Assembly (NCBI GenBank): GCA_937887565.1
Contig: CALABS010000036.1
Coordinates: 248,001-312,000 of the forward strand
DNA from: an uncultured Rhodospirillaceae bacterium
GTDB lineage: Bacteria > Pseudomonadota > Alphaproteobacteria > Rhodospirillales > Magnetospirillaceae
DNA length: 64,000 nt
Direction of reading: 5' to 3'
Within the stretch, counting starts at the first letter, position 1. Every line of letters starts with the position of its first letter. This document shows, piece by piece, positions 48,694 through 57,716 of the stretch. The position numbers were made by a program, and so were the translations under genes. The notes under the pieces are model-generated. The model worked only from the letters and a program-made list of their open reading frames with translations, made no database searches and was not told the origin of the DNA.

Positions 48694-50145
48694 GTGATCG
48701 ACGTCCGACCGGTGCTGTTCATCAACGGCTATCTGCTGCTGGTGCTGGCCGGCGCCATGCTGGTGCCCGCCCTGGTCGATTTCGCCTACGAGGACCGGGA
48801 CTGGCGGGCCTTTGCGTCGGCGGCGATGATCACCGCCTTCGCCGCCCTGGGCCTGGTGTTGGGCGCGCGCCCCGACGGCGCCCTCGATTTCGGGCTGCGC
48901 CAGGCGTTTCTTCTCACCGGCTCGGCCTGGGTGCTGGTGTCCGGGTTCAGCGCCGCCCCCTTCCTGATGGCGGAACTGGACATCGGCCTCGCCGACGCGG
49001 TGTTCGAGGCGACCAGCGGCATCACCACCACCGGTGCCACCGTCCTGGTCGGGCTCGACGCCATGCCCAGGGGAATCCTGCTGTGGCGGGCGCTGCTGCA
49101 CTGGCTGGGCGGCATCGGCATCATCGTCATGGCGGTGGCCATCCTGCCCATGCTGCGCATCGGCGGCATGCAGCTGTTCCGCATGGAATCCTCGGACAAG
49201 ACCGAGAAGGTCAAGCCGCGCGTCACCCAGGTCGCCACCGGCATCGCCACCGTCTACCTGTCGATGACCGTGTTGGCGGTGGCGGCGCTGTGGCTGGCCG
49301 GCATGACCTTCTTCGACGCGGTATGCTATGCCTTCTCGGCGGTGGCCACCGGCGGCTTCGCCCCTCACGACGCCTCGGGCGGCTTCCACGAGAGCCCGCT
49401 GATCGAATGGCTGCTGGCGGTCTTCATGTTCGCCGGCGGCGTCACCTTCATCCTGTTCATCACGCCGTGGAAGCGGGGCGAGTGGGCGATCCTCAGCGAC
49501 AGCCAGGTGCGCTGGTACCTGCTGTTCGTGCTGTTCTTCGCCTCGGTGGTGGCATTGTGGCAATGGGCGGCGGGAGGCATGGAGGCCCATGACGCGGTGC
49601 GCCACGCCACCTTCAACGTGGTCTCGGTGGTCACCACCACCGGCTTCGCCTCCACCGACTACAACGCCTGGGGCGGGTTGCCGCTGGTGGTGTTCTTCAT
49701 CCTGTCCTTCATCGGCGGCTGCACAGGCTCGACCTCGGGCGGCATCAAGGTGTTCCGCTGGGAGGTGCTGTTCGCCATGGCCGGCGTCCACCTCAAGCGG
49801 TTGATCCATCCCCACGGCATCTTCGTCATCGACTTCAACCGCCGCCGCATCTCGGACCAAGTGGTAAAGTCGGTGCTGGGCTTCGTCATCATCTATTTCC
49901 TGACCTTCGCGGTCCTGGCCTTGCTGTTGACCATGACCGGGGTCGACTTCGTCACCGCCGTGACCGGCGCCGCCTCGACCCTGTCCAGCGTCGGCCCCGG
50001 ACTGGGCGACGTCATCGGACCGGCCGGCAGCTACCAGCCGCTGCCGGACGCCGCCAAGTGGCTGTGTTCGGCCGGCATGCTGCTGGGGCGGCTCGAACTG
50101 TTCACCGTCTTCGTCCTCTTCACCCGCGCGTTCTGGCGAGGCTGA
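48694..50145 (+). CDS. TrkH-family potassium transporter, copy 1
   Basis: 483 residues from a GTG with GGGGGAG upstream. It has ten or so membrane segments and the four selectivity filter loops: SGITTTGATV, AVATGGFA, TTTGFAS and SSVGPGLGD. Other family motifs are GGCTGSTSGGIKVFRWEVL and LGRLELFTVFVLFTRAFWR. It moves K+ into the cell with the cytoplasmic TrkA subunit, which is not in the window. It is the first of three tandem copies. Confidence 0.9.
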   Translation: MIDVRPVLFINGYLLLVLAGAMLVPALVDFAYEDRDWRAFASAAMITAFAALGLVLGARPDGALDFGLRQAFLLTGSAWVLVSGFSAAPFLMAELDIGLADAVFEATSGITTTGATVLVGLDAMPRGILLWRALLHWLGGIGIIVMAVAILPMLRIGGMQLFRMESSDKTEKVKPRVTQVATGIATVYLSMTVLAVAALWLAGMTFFDAVCYAFSAVATGGFAPHDASGGFHESPLIEWLLAVFMFAGGVTFILFITPWKRGEWAILSDSQVRWYLLFVLFFASVVALWQWAAGGMEAHDAVRHATFNVVSVVTTTGFASTDYNAWGGLPLVVFFILSFIGGCTGSTSGGIKVFRWEVLFAMAGVHLKRLIHPHGIFVIDFNRRRISDQVVKSVLGFVIIYFLTFAVLALLLTMTGVDFVTAVTGAASTLSSVGPGLGDVIGPAGSYQPLPDAAKWLCSAGMLLGRLELFTVFVLFTRAFWRG

Positions 50146-50152
50146 CCGGGCC

Positions 50153-51604
50153 ATGATGGACTTCCGCCCCATCCTGCAGATCGTCGGTCTGATCCTGGCC
50201 GCCATGGCGGCGGCCATGCTGGTGCCGGCGGCGGTGGACCTGGTGTCCGACGATCTCGACTGGCGGGTCTTCGTCGCCTCCAGCCTGGTGACCGGCTTCG
50301 TGGCGCTGGTCCTCATCCTCGGCACCCGCACCGGCGCCCGTGATCAGCTCAGCATCCGCCAGGCCTTCGTGCTGACCACCGCCATCTGGCTGGCGGCGGC
50401 GGTGGCCGGCGCGGTGCCCTTCGCGTTCTCGGCGCTCAGGATCGACGTCACCGACGCCTTCTTCGAATCCATGTCCGGGCTGACCACCACCGGCTCGACC
50501 GTGCTGTCGGGCCTCGATGCCATGCCCCACGGCATCCTGCTGTGGCGGTCGATCCTGCATTGGCTGGGCGGCATCGGCATCATCGTGATGGCGGTGGCGA
50601 TCCTGCCCATCCTGCGCATCGGCGGCATGCAGCTGTTCAAGATGGAATCCTCGGACAAGACCGAGAAGATCCGGCCGCGCATCAGCCAGGTGGCCGGCGG
50701 CATCACCACCGCCTATGTGGCGTTCACCGTCGCCTGCGCCGTCCTGCTGTGGCTGGCCGGCATGACCCCGTTCGAGGCGGCCAACCATTCCATGGCCACC
50801 CTGTCCACCGGCGGCTTCTCCACCTCGGACGCCTCGGTCGGTCATTTCCGGAACCCGCTGATCGACTGGATCATCATCGTGTTCATGGCCATCGGCGGCA
50901 CCAGCTTCGTCCTGTTCATCACGCCCTGGAAGCGCAAGCGATGGGCGATCTTCGAGGACTCCCAGGTCCGCTGGTACCTGAGCTTCCTGGGATTTTTCGC
51001 GCTGTTGCTGGCGCTGTGGCAGTGGGCGGTCAACGACTGGTCGGTCCACGATTCCGTCCGCCACGCCCTGTTCAACGTGGTCTCGGTGGTCACCACCACC
51101 GGCTTCGCGTCCACCGACTATGGCCTGTGGGGCGGATTTCCGCAGGTGGTGTTCTTCATCCTGACCTTCATCGGCGGCTGCACCGGCTCGACGGCGGGCG
51201 GCATCAAGGTGTTCCGCTGGGAGGTGCTGTTCGCCATGGCCGGCGTCCACCTCAAGCGCCTGATGCACCCGCATGGCATCTTCGTCATCGACTTCAACAA
51301 GCGCCGCATCTCGGATCAGGTGGTGGACTCGGTCTTGGGGTTCATGGTCCTTTACTTCCTGTGCTTCGCGGTACTGGCGCTGCTGTTGACCATGACCGGG
51401 CTGGACACCGTCACCGCCCTGACCGGCGCAGCCACCGCCATTTCCAACGTCGGCCCCGGCCTGGGCGAGGTGATCGGCCCGGCCGGCAATTTCGCGCCGC
51501 TACCCGACAGCGCCAAGTGGCTGTGCGCCTTCGGCATGCTGCTGGGACGGCTGGAGTTGTTCACCGTGCTGGTGATGTTCACCCGGTCGTTCTGGCGGGA
51601 GTAG
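50153..51604 (+). CDS. TrkH-family potassium transporter, copy 2
   Basis: 483 residues (or 482 if the second ATG is used). Very close to copy 1 (LLWRSILHWLGGIGIIVMAV, KMESSDKTEKIRPRISQVAG), with the same filter loops including TTGSTV, LSTGGFS, TTTGFAS and SNVGPGLGE. It starts 8 bases after copy 1 and is clearly a tandem duplicate. Confidence 0.9.
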   Translation: MMDFRPILQIVGLILAAMAAAMLVPAAVDLVSDDLDWRVFVASSLVTGFVALVLILGTRTGARDQLSIRQAFVLTTAIWLAAAVAGAVPFAFSALRIDVTDAFFESMSGLTTTGSTVLSGLDAMPHGILLWRSILHWLGGIGIIVMAVAILPILRIGGMQLFKMESSDKTEKIRPRISQVAGGITTAYVAFTVACAVLLWLAGMTPFEAANHSMATLSTGGFSTSDASVGHFRNPLIDWIIIVFMAIGGTSFVLFITPWKRKRWAIFEDSQVRWYLSFLGFFALLLALWQWAVNDWSVHDSVRHALFNVVSVVTTTGFASTDYGLWGGFPQVVFFILTFIGGCTGSTAGGIKVFRWEVLFAMAGVHLKRLMHPHGIFVIDFNKRRISDQVVDSVLGFMVLYFLCFAVLALLLTMTGLDTVTALTGAATAISNVGPGLGEVIGPAGNFAPLPDSAKWLCAFGMLLGRLELFTVLVMFTRSFWRE

Positions 51605-51609
51605 GGACC

Positions 51610-53058
51610 ATGATCGACTTCCGCCCCATCCTGCAGGTCTCCGGCTGGCTGCTGTGCGTGCTGGCCGCCGCCATGCTGGTTCCCGCCGGTCTCGATGCCG
51701 CCACCGGCGATCCCGAATGGCGCGTGTTCCTGGGGTCCGCCGGGGGGACCCTGCTGGTGGGCATGGCGCTGGTGCTGGGGACCCGCGCCGAATGGCATGG
51801 CCTGACCGTCCGCCAGGCCTATCTGGCCACGACGGTGGCCTGGCTGGTGCCGATTCCCTTCGCGGCGCTGCCGTTCATCTTCGGCCCGCTGGACTTGTCG
51901 GTCTCCGACGCGGTGTTCGAATCCGCCAGCGGCATCACCACCACCGGCTCGACGGTGATCGCCGGACTCGACCGCCTGCCCAGGGGCATGCTGCTGTGGC
52001 GTGGGCTGCTGCAATGGCTGGGCGGCATCGGCATCATCGTCATGGCGCTGGCCGTGCTGCCGGTACTCAATATCGGCGGCATGCAGATGTTCCGCATCGA
52101 GATGGTGTCGCCGTCCGAGCGGGCGGCGCCCAGGGCGGCGCGCATCGGCGTGGGCATCATCGGCGTCTATGGGGGGTTGACCGTGCTGCTGGCGGTGCTG
52201 CTGTGGCTGGCCGGGATGAGCGGCTTCGACGCCGTCGTCCATGCCATGAGCACCATCGCCACCGGCGGATTCTCGAACTACGACACCTCCATCGCCCATT
52301 TCGACGACATGACCATCGAGACCATCATCCTGGGGGGTATGGTGCTGGGCGGGATGCCGTTCCTGCTGTTCTTCCACCTCGCCCAGGGCAACTGGCGCAC
52401 GGTGACCCGCGACCAGCAGGTCCACTGGTACCTGACACTTCTGGTGTTGGGCACCCTGGCGGTGGCGGCGTGGATGGTGCGCAGCCTGGGCGAGGACCCC
52501 GGCACGGCGCTGCGCCAGGCGGCGTTCACGGTGGCCTCGGTGATGACCGGCACCGGGCTGGTGACGGTGGACTACAGCGACTGGGTCGGCATGCCGGTGG
52601 CGATCCTGTTCTTCCTGACCTTCGTGGGCGGCTGCGCCGGATCGACCGCCGCCGGCATCAAGGTGTTCCGGCTGCAGTTCCTGTTCGCCAACGCCCTGGT
52701 GCAGGTGCGCCACCTGCTGCGCCCCCACGCGGTGCTGATCCCCACCTTCAACCGCAAGGCCATCCCCGAGGACGTGCTGGAATCGGTGATGGGGTTCCTG
52801 TTCGTCTACGTGCTGGGCTTCGCCTGTCTGGCCATGGCGCTCGCCTTCCTGGGCCTCGACTTCGTCACCGCCATCTCGGGAGCGGCGGCGGCGATCTCCA
52901 ATGTCGGCCCCGGCCTGGGCCCGACCATCGGCCCCGACAGCACCTTCGCGCCGCTGCCCGCCCTGGCCAAGTGGCTGCTGGCCGGTGGCATGGTGTTCGG
53001 ACGGCTGGAGATGTTCACCATCCTGGTGCTGTTCGTCCCCAGCTTCTGGCGGCAGTGA
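51610..53058 (+). CDS. TrkH-family potassium transporter, copy 3 (divergent)
   Basis: 482 residues. It starts 6 bases after copy 2 and is more divergent (RIEMVSPSERAAPRAARIGV). The third filter loop reads MTGTGLVT rather than TTTGFAS, a change at positions next to the selectivity Gly that could alter ion preference. The other loops (TTGSTV, IATGGFS, SNVGPGLGP) are normal. Confidence 0.9.
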   Translation: MIDFRPILQVSGWLLCVLAAAMLVPAGLDAATGDPEWRVFLGSAGGTLLVGMALVLGTRAEWHGLTVRQAYLATTVAWLVPIPFAALPFIFGPLDLSVSDAVFESASGITTTGSTVIAGLDRLPRGMLLWRGLLQWLGGIGIIVMALAVLPVLNIGGMQMFRIEMVSPSERAAPRAARIGVGIIGVYGGLTVLLAVLLWLAGMSGFDAVVHAMSTIATGGFSNYDTSIAHFDDMTIETIILGGMVLGGMPFLLFFHLAQGNWRTVTRDQQVHWYLTLLVLGTLAVAAWMVRSLGEDPGTALRQAAFTVASVMTGTGLVTVDYSDWVGMPVAILFFLTFVGGCAGSTAAGIKVFRLQFLFANALVQVRHLLRPHAVLIPTFNRKAIPEDVLESVMGFLFVYVLGFACLAMALAFLGLDFVTAISGAAAAISNVGPGLGPTIGPDSTFAPLPALAKWLLAGGMVFGRLEMFTILVLFVPSFWRQ

Positions 53059-53696
53059 TGGGCCGGGCGATGCGCTGGACCGTCGTGGGCGCCGTGGTGG
53101 TGGCGGCGGTGCTGCTGCCGTTCCTGGTCATGGAGGAGTGGTTCGCCACCGCCGTGCGCGGCCTGCTGGCGACGGCCGGTGGAGCGGGCGTGTTCGTGGC
53201 GGTGGTGGCCTTGCTGTCGTCCGACGTGCTGCTGCCGGTGCCGTCCAGCCTGGTCGGGGTGGCGGCGGGCACCGCGCTGGGCCCGCTGGGGGGAGCGGCG
53301 GCGGTGTGGCTGGGCCTGACCCTGGGCTGCTGGGTGGCGCACTGGCTGGGAAGGCGGGCGGCGTCGCCGCTGGCCCGCCGGCTGCTGTCCGAGTCCGACC
53401 TTGTCCGCGCCGCCGCCCTGGGAGACCGTTTCGGCGCCGGGATGCTGGTGCTGGCCCGGGCCGTGCCGGTGCTGGCCGAGGCCAGCGTCATCGCCGCCGG
53501 CATGGTCGGCATGCCGCTGCCCCGTGTGCTCGCCGTCACCGGCCTCGCCAATGCGGGTGTGGCCGCCGTCCTGGCCTGGGCCGGTGCCCAGGCGGCCGAG
53601 AACGGCTTGGCGTGGGCGTTCGCCGCCAGCTTGACCCTGCCGCTGGCGGGCTGGACGGGCACCCGACTGCTGGCGGCCGCCAGGGCGACCCCCTGA
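53058..53696 (+). CDS. DedA/VTT-domain membrane protein
   Basis: 212 residues; the ATG overlaps the trkH stop (TGATG). Several hydrophobic segments surround VLLPVPSSLVGVAAGTALGP and the motif GRRAASPLARRLL. ARAVPVLAEASVIAAGMVGM matches the conserved GRxxPxxE-like region of the VTT (SNARE-associated/DedA) fold. These proteins act in lipid transport and membrane homeostasis. It appears to be in one operon with the three trkH genes. Confidence 0.8.
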   Translation: MGRAMRWTVVGAVVVAAVLLPFLVMEEWFATAVRGLLATAGGAGVFVAVVALLSSDVLLPVPSSLVGVAAGTALGPLGGAAAVWLGLTLGCWVAHWLGRRAASPLARRLLSESDLVRAAALGDRFGAGMLVLARAVPVLAEASVIAAGMVGMPLPRVLAVTGLANAGVAAVLAWAGAQAAENGLAWAFAASLTLPLAGWTGTRLLAAARATP

Positions 53697-53708
53697 CAAG
53701 ACCGGGCG

Positions 53709-54647
53709 TCACTTGCCGGCAAGGCGGTCGAGCGCCTCCACCGCCCGCCGGTCGCCGGCGTCGGCGGCGCGCCGGTACCACCGTCGGGCGTCGGCGACGT
53801 CGCGTCCGACGCCCTCGCCGCGCTCGCGCATCACGGCGAACAGGTAGGCGCCGGCCGCGTCGCCGGCCTCGGCCGCCTTGCGCAGCCATTCGGCCGCCTC
53901 GCGCAGGCCGTCCACCCCGGACGCGCTCCGCAGCAGGACGTCTCCGAGCGCCGCCATGGCCTTTGGATTCCCGCGGTCGGCGGCGGCACGGAACCAGCGC
54001 GCCGCCTTGGCGAGGTCCCGGGGAACGCCGGCGGCACCCTCCTGATGGAGGTATCCCAGCGCCCCCTGGCAATAGGTCTCCCCGGCGGTGGCACCGTCCT
54101 CGAGCAGACGGAGTCCCTCGGCGAAGTCCTGGCGAATCCCGCGTCCGGCCAGCACGTACTGCCCGAGCATGCACCCCGCCTCGCCGTGCCCGCCCTCGAC
54201 GGCCCGGCGCAGCCACGCCACCGTCAGATCGTCGCGCGGCGGATCGCTTTCCGACCAGCGCCGGGCAAGGGCGAAGGCGGCGCCGGCATGCCCCTGGGCG
54301 GCCGCCTTCTCGAAATGGACCGTCGCCTTGTCGGGGTCGGGGCGGGTACCCCGGCCCTCCAGGTGGTAGATGCCGGCATTGTACTGGGCCGACGCCAGCC
54401 CCCCCTCGGCGGCCCGTTCGTACCACGCCAGCGCCTTGCTTTCGTCGCGCGGCACGCCCACGCCACGGGCGTGGCTCTGGGCCAGGTTGTAGGCGCTCTT
54501 GGCGTCGCCGGCCTTGGCGGCGCGGGTCCATTCCGCGATGGCCGTCGCCATGTCGCCGCGCTCATAGGCCTCCCAGCCGGTCATGAAGTCGCCCCGCGCC
54601 GGGGCGGCGGCCAACAGGGCCAATAGCGTCAGGGCCGCCCGCCTCAT
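53709..54647 (-). CDS. Exported Sel1-repeat protein
   Basis: 312 residues with a signal peptide (MRRAALTLLALLAAAPARG). It contains Sel1-type repeats (AKSAYNLAQSHARGVGVPRD, AQYNAGIYHLEGRGTRPD, AEAGDAAGAYLFAVMRERGE) throughout. Probably periplasmic. Its start overlaps the stop of the giant Sel1 gene (ATGA at 54644-54647), so the two are co-translated and likely act together. Confidence 0.85.
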   Translation of the reverse strand: MRRAALTLLALLAAAPARGDFMTGWEAYERGDMATAIAEWTRAAKAGDAKSAYNLAQSHARGVGVPRDESKALAWYERAAEGGLASAQYNAGIYHLEGRGTRPDPDKATVHFEKAAAQGHAGAAFALARRWSESDPPRDDLTVAWLRRAVEGGHGEAGCMLGQYVLAGRGIRQDFAEGLRLLEDGATAGETYCQGALGYLHQEGAAGVPRDLAKAARWFRAAADRGNPKAMAALGDVLLRSASGVDGLREAAEWLRKAAEAGDAAGAYLFAVMRERGEGVGRDVADARRWYRRAADAGDRRAVEALDRLAGK

Positions 54648-57600
54648 GGCCGTGAGGCCTCCAGTTCGGCGGCGCGACGGCCGGCCAGTTCCCGCTGCAC
54701 TCCGGTCAGCACCGCGTCCAGCTCCGCCCGATCCTTCGCGGCCGTCGCGGCGCCGCCCTTCTCGGCCAGCACCAGCCAGGCATAGGCCTCGACCGGGTCC
54801 GCCGCCACGCCGTCGCCGTCCCGCAGGATGCGGCCATAGGTCTCCTGGGCGCCGGCATGGCCGCGCCGGGCGGCCTCGGCCAGCCAGGCGGCCGCGACGG
54901 CGGCATCCTTTGCCACGCCCAGTCCGGTTCGGTGAAGCATGCCCAGGCCGACCATGCCCGCCACCTCGCCCCCGTCGGCGGCGGCACGGTACCATCGGGC
55001 CGCCTCGGCGTAGTCGCGCGCGGTTCCCTGCCCGGCCTGGAGCATCCGCCCCAGCGCCGCCGCCGCCGCCGGCTCGCCGCCCTCGGCGGCGACGCGGTAC
55101 CACCGCACCGCCTGGCCCGGGTCGGCGACGACGCCGCGCCCGCCTTCGTACAGCATCCCCAGCCGCCGCGCCGCCCAGGGAACGGTGTCGGCGGCGTTGC
55201 GGTAAAGGCGCGCCGCCTCGGCCAGATTGGCCGGCGCGCCTCGGCCACCCTCGTGCATCAGGCCCAGCAGCGCGGTCGAGTTGGGATGGCCCTGGGCATC
55301 GGCCCGCCGGGCCCAGAACGCCGCCTTGCCCAGATCGCGTTCGACGCCGGTTCCCCGGAAATACATCTCCGCCAAGGTATTCTGGGACCGGGACTCGCCC
55401 GCCGCCGCCAGGGGCCGGACGATCTCCAGCACCGCCGCGTGGTCGCCCTTTTCCCAATGGACGCCAGCGGTATCCAGCCGCTTCTCCACGTCCTGGGGCA
55501 GGCGGGCGTCGTCGCGCGGGCGCTCCTCCTCGGACAGGGACTCCCACACCAGCCACTCGCGCGCCTGTTCTGCCAGGTCCAGGTCGGCCGGCGCCAGGGT
55601 CGGCGCCAGCGCGCGGGCCATGGCCTCGCCGTCGGCGGTGCCGAGATCCGCCGCCCGCGCCGCCCACACCTGGGCGGCCAAGGGACTGTGCAGGCGATAG
55701 CCGGGGGTGTCGTGAAGGCGCGCCAGCTCCACCATGGCCTCGCCAACGCCCTCGCGGGCGGCGACCAGCAACAGGTCGCGTGCGATCTCCACATCCCGGC
55801 CCACCGCCGTGCCGGTCAGGTAGAAGCGGGCCAGATTGGCGACGCCGAGGGGATCGCCATGGCCGGCGGCGGCGCGATACCAGCGAAGGGCCAGCGAGAC
55901 ATCCTTGGGACCGCCCAGGCCCAGTTCATGCAGCACCCCAAGGGCGTTCTCGGCCTCCGGCAGTCCGGACTCGGCGAGGCGTCCGTAAGCGGCCCGGGCC
56001 GAGGCGGCGTCGCCCTGGCGCACCAATTCCGCCGCCGCGTCCAGGGCGGCGCGTTCCTTGGCGTCGGGAGGGAGGGTCGCCTTGGCGCGGGTCAGCAGGC
56101 CCGGCCGCCACGTCCCCGCCGCGCCCTGGACCTGGTCGGCCAGGGCGCGGTCGGTCTTGCGCAGGGCGGCCAGTTCCTCCTTGGCCATCATGTGATCGGC
56201 GGCGGCGGCCAAGCTCAGGAAGAAGGCCGACCACTTGGGGTCGTGCGGCACGCCGTCGCCGTCGCGATAGGCCCGCGCCATGGCGTATTGGGCGTCGCGG
56301 TTGCCCAGGTCGGCGGCGACGTATTGCAGCCGGCTGGCGCGGCGGGAATCCTTGGCGGTTCCCAGGCCGGCGCGGACCAGCGCGCCCAGGCTCTGCAACG
56401 CCTCGGCGTCGGCCACGTCCTCCAGTTCGGCCAGGACGTTGACGGCCTGGGCGGCGTCACGGGGCGGGCCGTCGTCCGACCGCGCCAGGAAGATGCCGTA
56501 CCACGAGCGGGCGTAGACGTCGCCAGTGGCCGCCGCCCGCGCCAGCATGTCGCGGGCGTCCGCGACGGTGGCCGCCGATTCGCTCAGGGTCGAGGCCCGC
56601 CACACCATGGCCCGGGGCTCGCCCTTCTCGGCGGCACGGCGGATGGACTCCTCGGAGGCCGCCAGGTCCTTGACCACCCCCCGTCCCGACCGTTGCATGC
56701 GTCCCAGCATGTAGAGGGCGGTGGCGTCGCCGGCCTTGGCCGCCGGCTCGACGAGCCGCGCCGCCTCGGCATGACGGCGCAGGGAATAAGCCAGATCGGC
56801 CACCACCACCCGGCCGCGCCGGGCTTCCTCGGCCGAGGGCCGGCGGGGGGCATCGCCACCCGGCGCCCAGGCCCGCGCCGCCGTCAGCGCCGTTTCCCGT
56901 TCGGCCTTGTCCAAAACCACCTTGTCCGCAAGATCGGCGGCCGAGGCCTGCCCGCCGACGCGGGCCAGCTCCAGCCAGAAGGCGGCGGCGAAGTGGTCGG
57001 CGGCGACGCCGACGCCCTCGAGCAGCATGCGGCCCAGGGCCAGCTGCGCCTTGGGATCGCCGGCCTTGGCTGCCTGATGGTAGTGGCGGGCCGCCTCGGC
57101 GTGATCCGCCGCGACGCCCTTGCCCTCGACCAGCAGATCGGCCAGCCCGGCATGACCGCGGCGGTCCCCGAGATCGGCGGCGGCCCTGTACCACCGGCCG
57201 GCCTCGGCGTAGTCGACCGGCACGCCGTCGCCGACGCGGTGCATCTGGGCCAACCCCGCCATGGCGTCGGGATTGCCCTGTTCCGCCGACCGCCGGTACC
57301 AGGCCTCGGCCTCGTCCTTGTCCTGGCCGACCCCGCGCCCCCACCGCAGCGCCTCGGCGAGACCGAACTGGGCGATGGCGTCACCGGCGCGGGCGGCCCT
57401 GTGGAGACGCTCGACCTCGGCGTCCACCGGGCCGGCCGGCAGGGTAGCCGAAGGCTGGCGGGCCGCGAAGCCGCCGCCGGCCGCCGGTTGATAGCTGGCC
57501 GACTGAGGGCCGGCCGGGGACCCGCCGCCGCCCAGGCGCGGGAAGGGCAGGTTCAGGGCCGGCGCGGCCAAGGCCATGACGATGGCGCCGATGGCCGCCA

Positions 57601-57709
57601 CGTCGACCGCGCCGCGCCAGACCGCGTCGTGGCGGTACAGCCGGGCGGCGGTGGCCAGCAGCCCCGGTCGGCCGCCGCCGGTCGCGCCTCCGGGAAGGGG
57701 AGCCGCCAC
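54644..57709 (-). CDS. Large membrane-anchored Sel1-repeat protein
   Basis: 1021 residues. One TM at about 33-58 (GAVDVAAIGAIVMALAAPAL) follows a basic N-terminus (RLYRHDAVWR), so the long C-terminal part is predicted to be periplasmic. The rest, after a Gly/Ser/Gln linker, is a long array of Sel1-type repeats (AIAQFGLAEALRWGRGVGQD, GNPDAMAGLAQMHRVGDGVP and many more). Such solenoids bind partner proteins. It sits between the AAA+ gene (8 bases upstream) and the exported Sel1 gene. Confidence 0.85.
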   Translation of the reverse strand: MAAPLPGGATGGGRPGLLATAARLYRHDAVWRGAVDVAAIGAIVMALAAPALNLPFPRLGGGGSPAGPQSASYQPAAGGGFAARQPSATLPAGPVDAEVERLHRAARAGDAIAQFGLAEALRWGRGVGQDKDEAEAWYRRSAEQGNPDAMAGLAQMHRVGDGVPVDYAEAGRWYRAAADLGDRRGHAGLADLLVEGKGVAADHAEAARHYHQAAKAGDPKAQLALGRMLLEGVGVAADHFAAAFWLELARVGGQASAADLADKVVLDKAERETALTAARAWAPGGDAPRRPSAEEARRGRVVVADLAYSLRRHAEAARLVEPAAKAGDATALYMLGRMQRSGRGVVKDLAASEESIRRAAEKGEPRAMVWRASTLSESAATVADARDMLARAAATGDVYARSWYGIFLARSDDGPPRDAAQAVNVLAELEDVADAEALQSLGALVRAGLGTAKDSRRASRLQYVAADLGNRDAQYAMARAYRDGDGVPHDPKWSAFFLSLAAAADHMMAKEELAALRKTDRALADQVQGAAGTWRPGLLTRAKATLPPDAKERAALDAAAELVRQGDAASARAAYGRLAESGLPEAENALGVLHELGLGGPKDVSLALRWYRAAAGHGDPLGVANLARFYLTGTAVGRDVEIARDLLLVAAREGVGEAMVELARLHDTPGYRLHSPLAAQVWAARAADLGTADGEAMARALAPTLAPADLDLAEQAREWLVWESLSEEERPRDDARLPQDVEKRLDTAGVHWEKGDHAAVLEIVRPLAAAGESRSQNTLAEMYFRGTGVERDLGKAAFWARRADAQGHPNSTALLGLMHEGGRGAPANLAEAARLYRNAADTVPWAARRLGMLYEGGRGVVADPGQAVRWYRVAAEGGEPAAAAALGRMLQAGQGTARDYAEAARWYRAAADGGEVAGMVGLGMLHRTGLGVAKDAAVAAAWLAEAARRGHAGAQETYGRILRDGDGVAADPVEAYAWLVLAEKGGAATAAKDRAELDAVLTGVQRELAGRRAAELEASRP

Positions 57710-57716
57710 GACGCCG

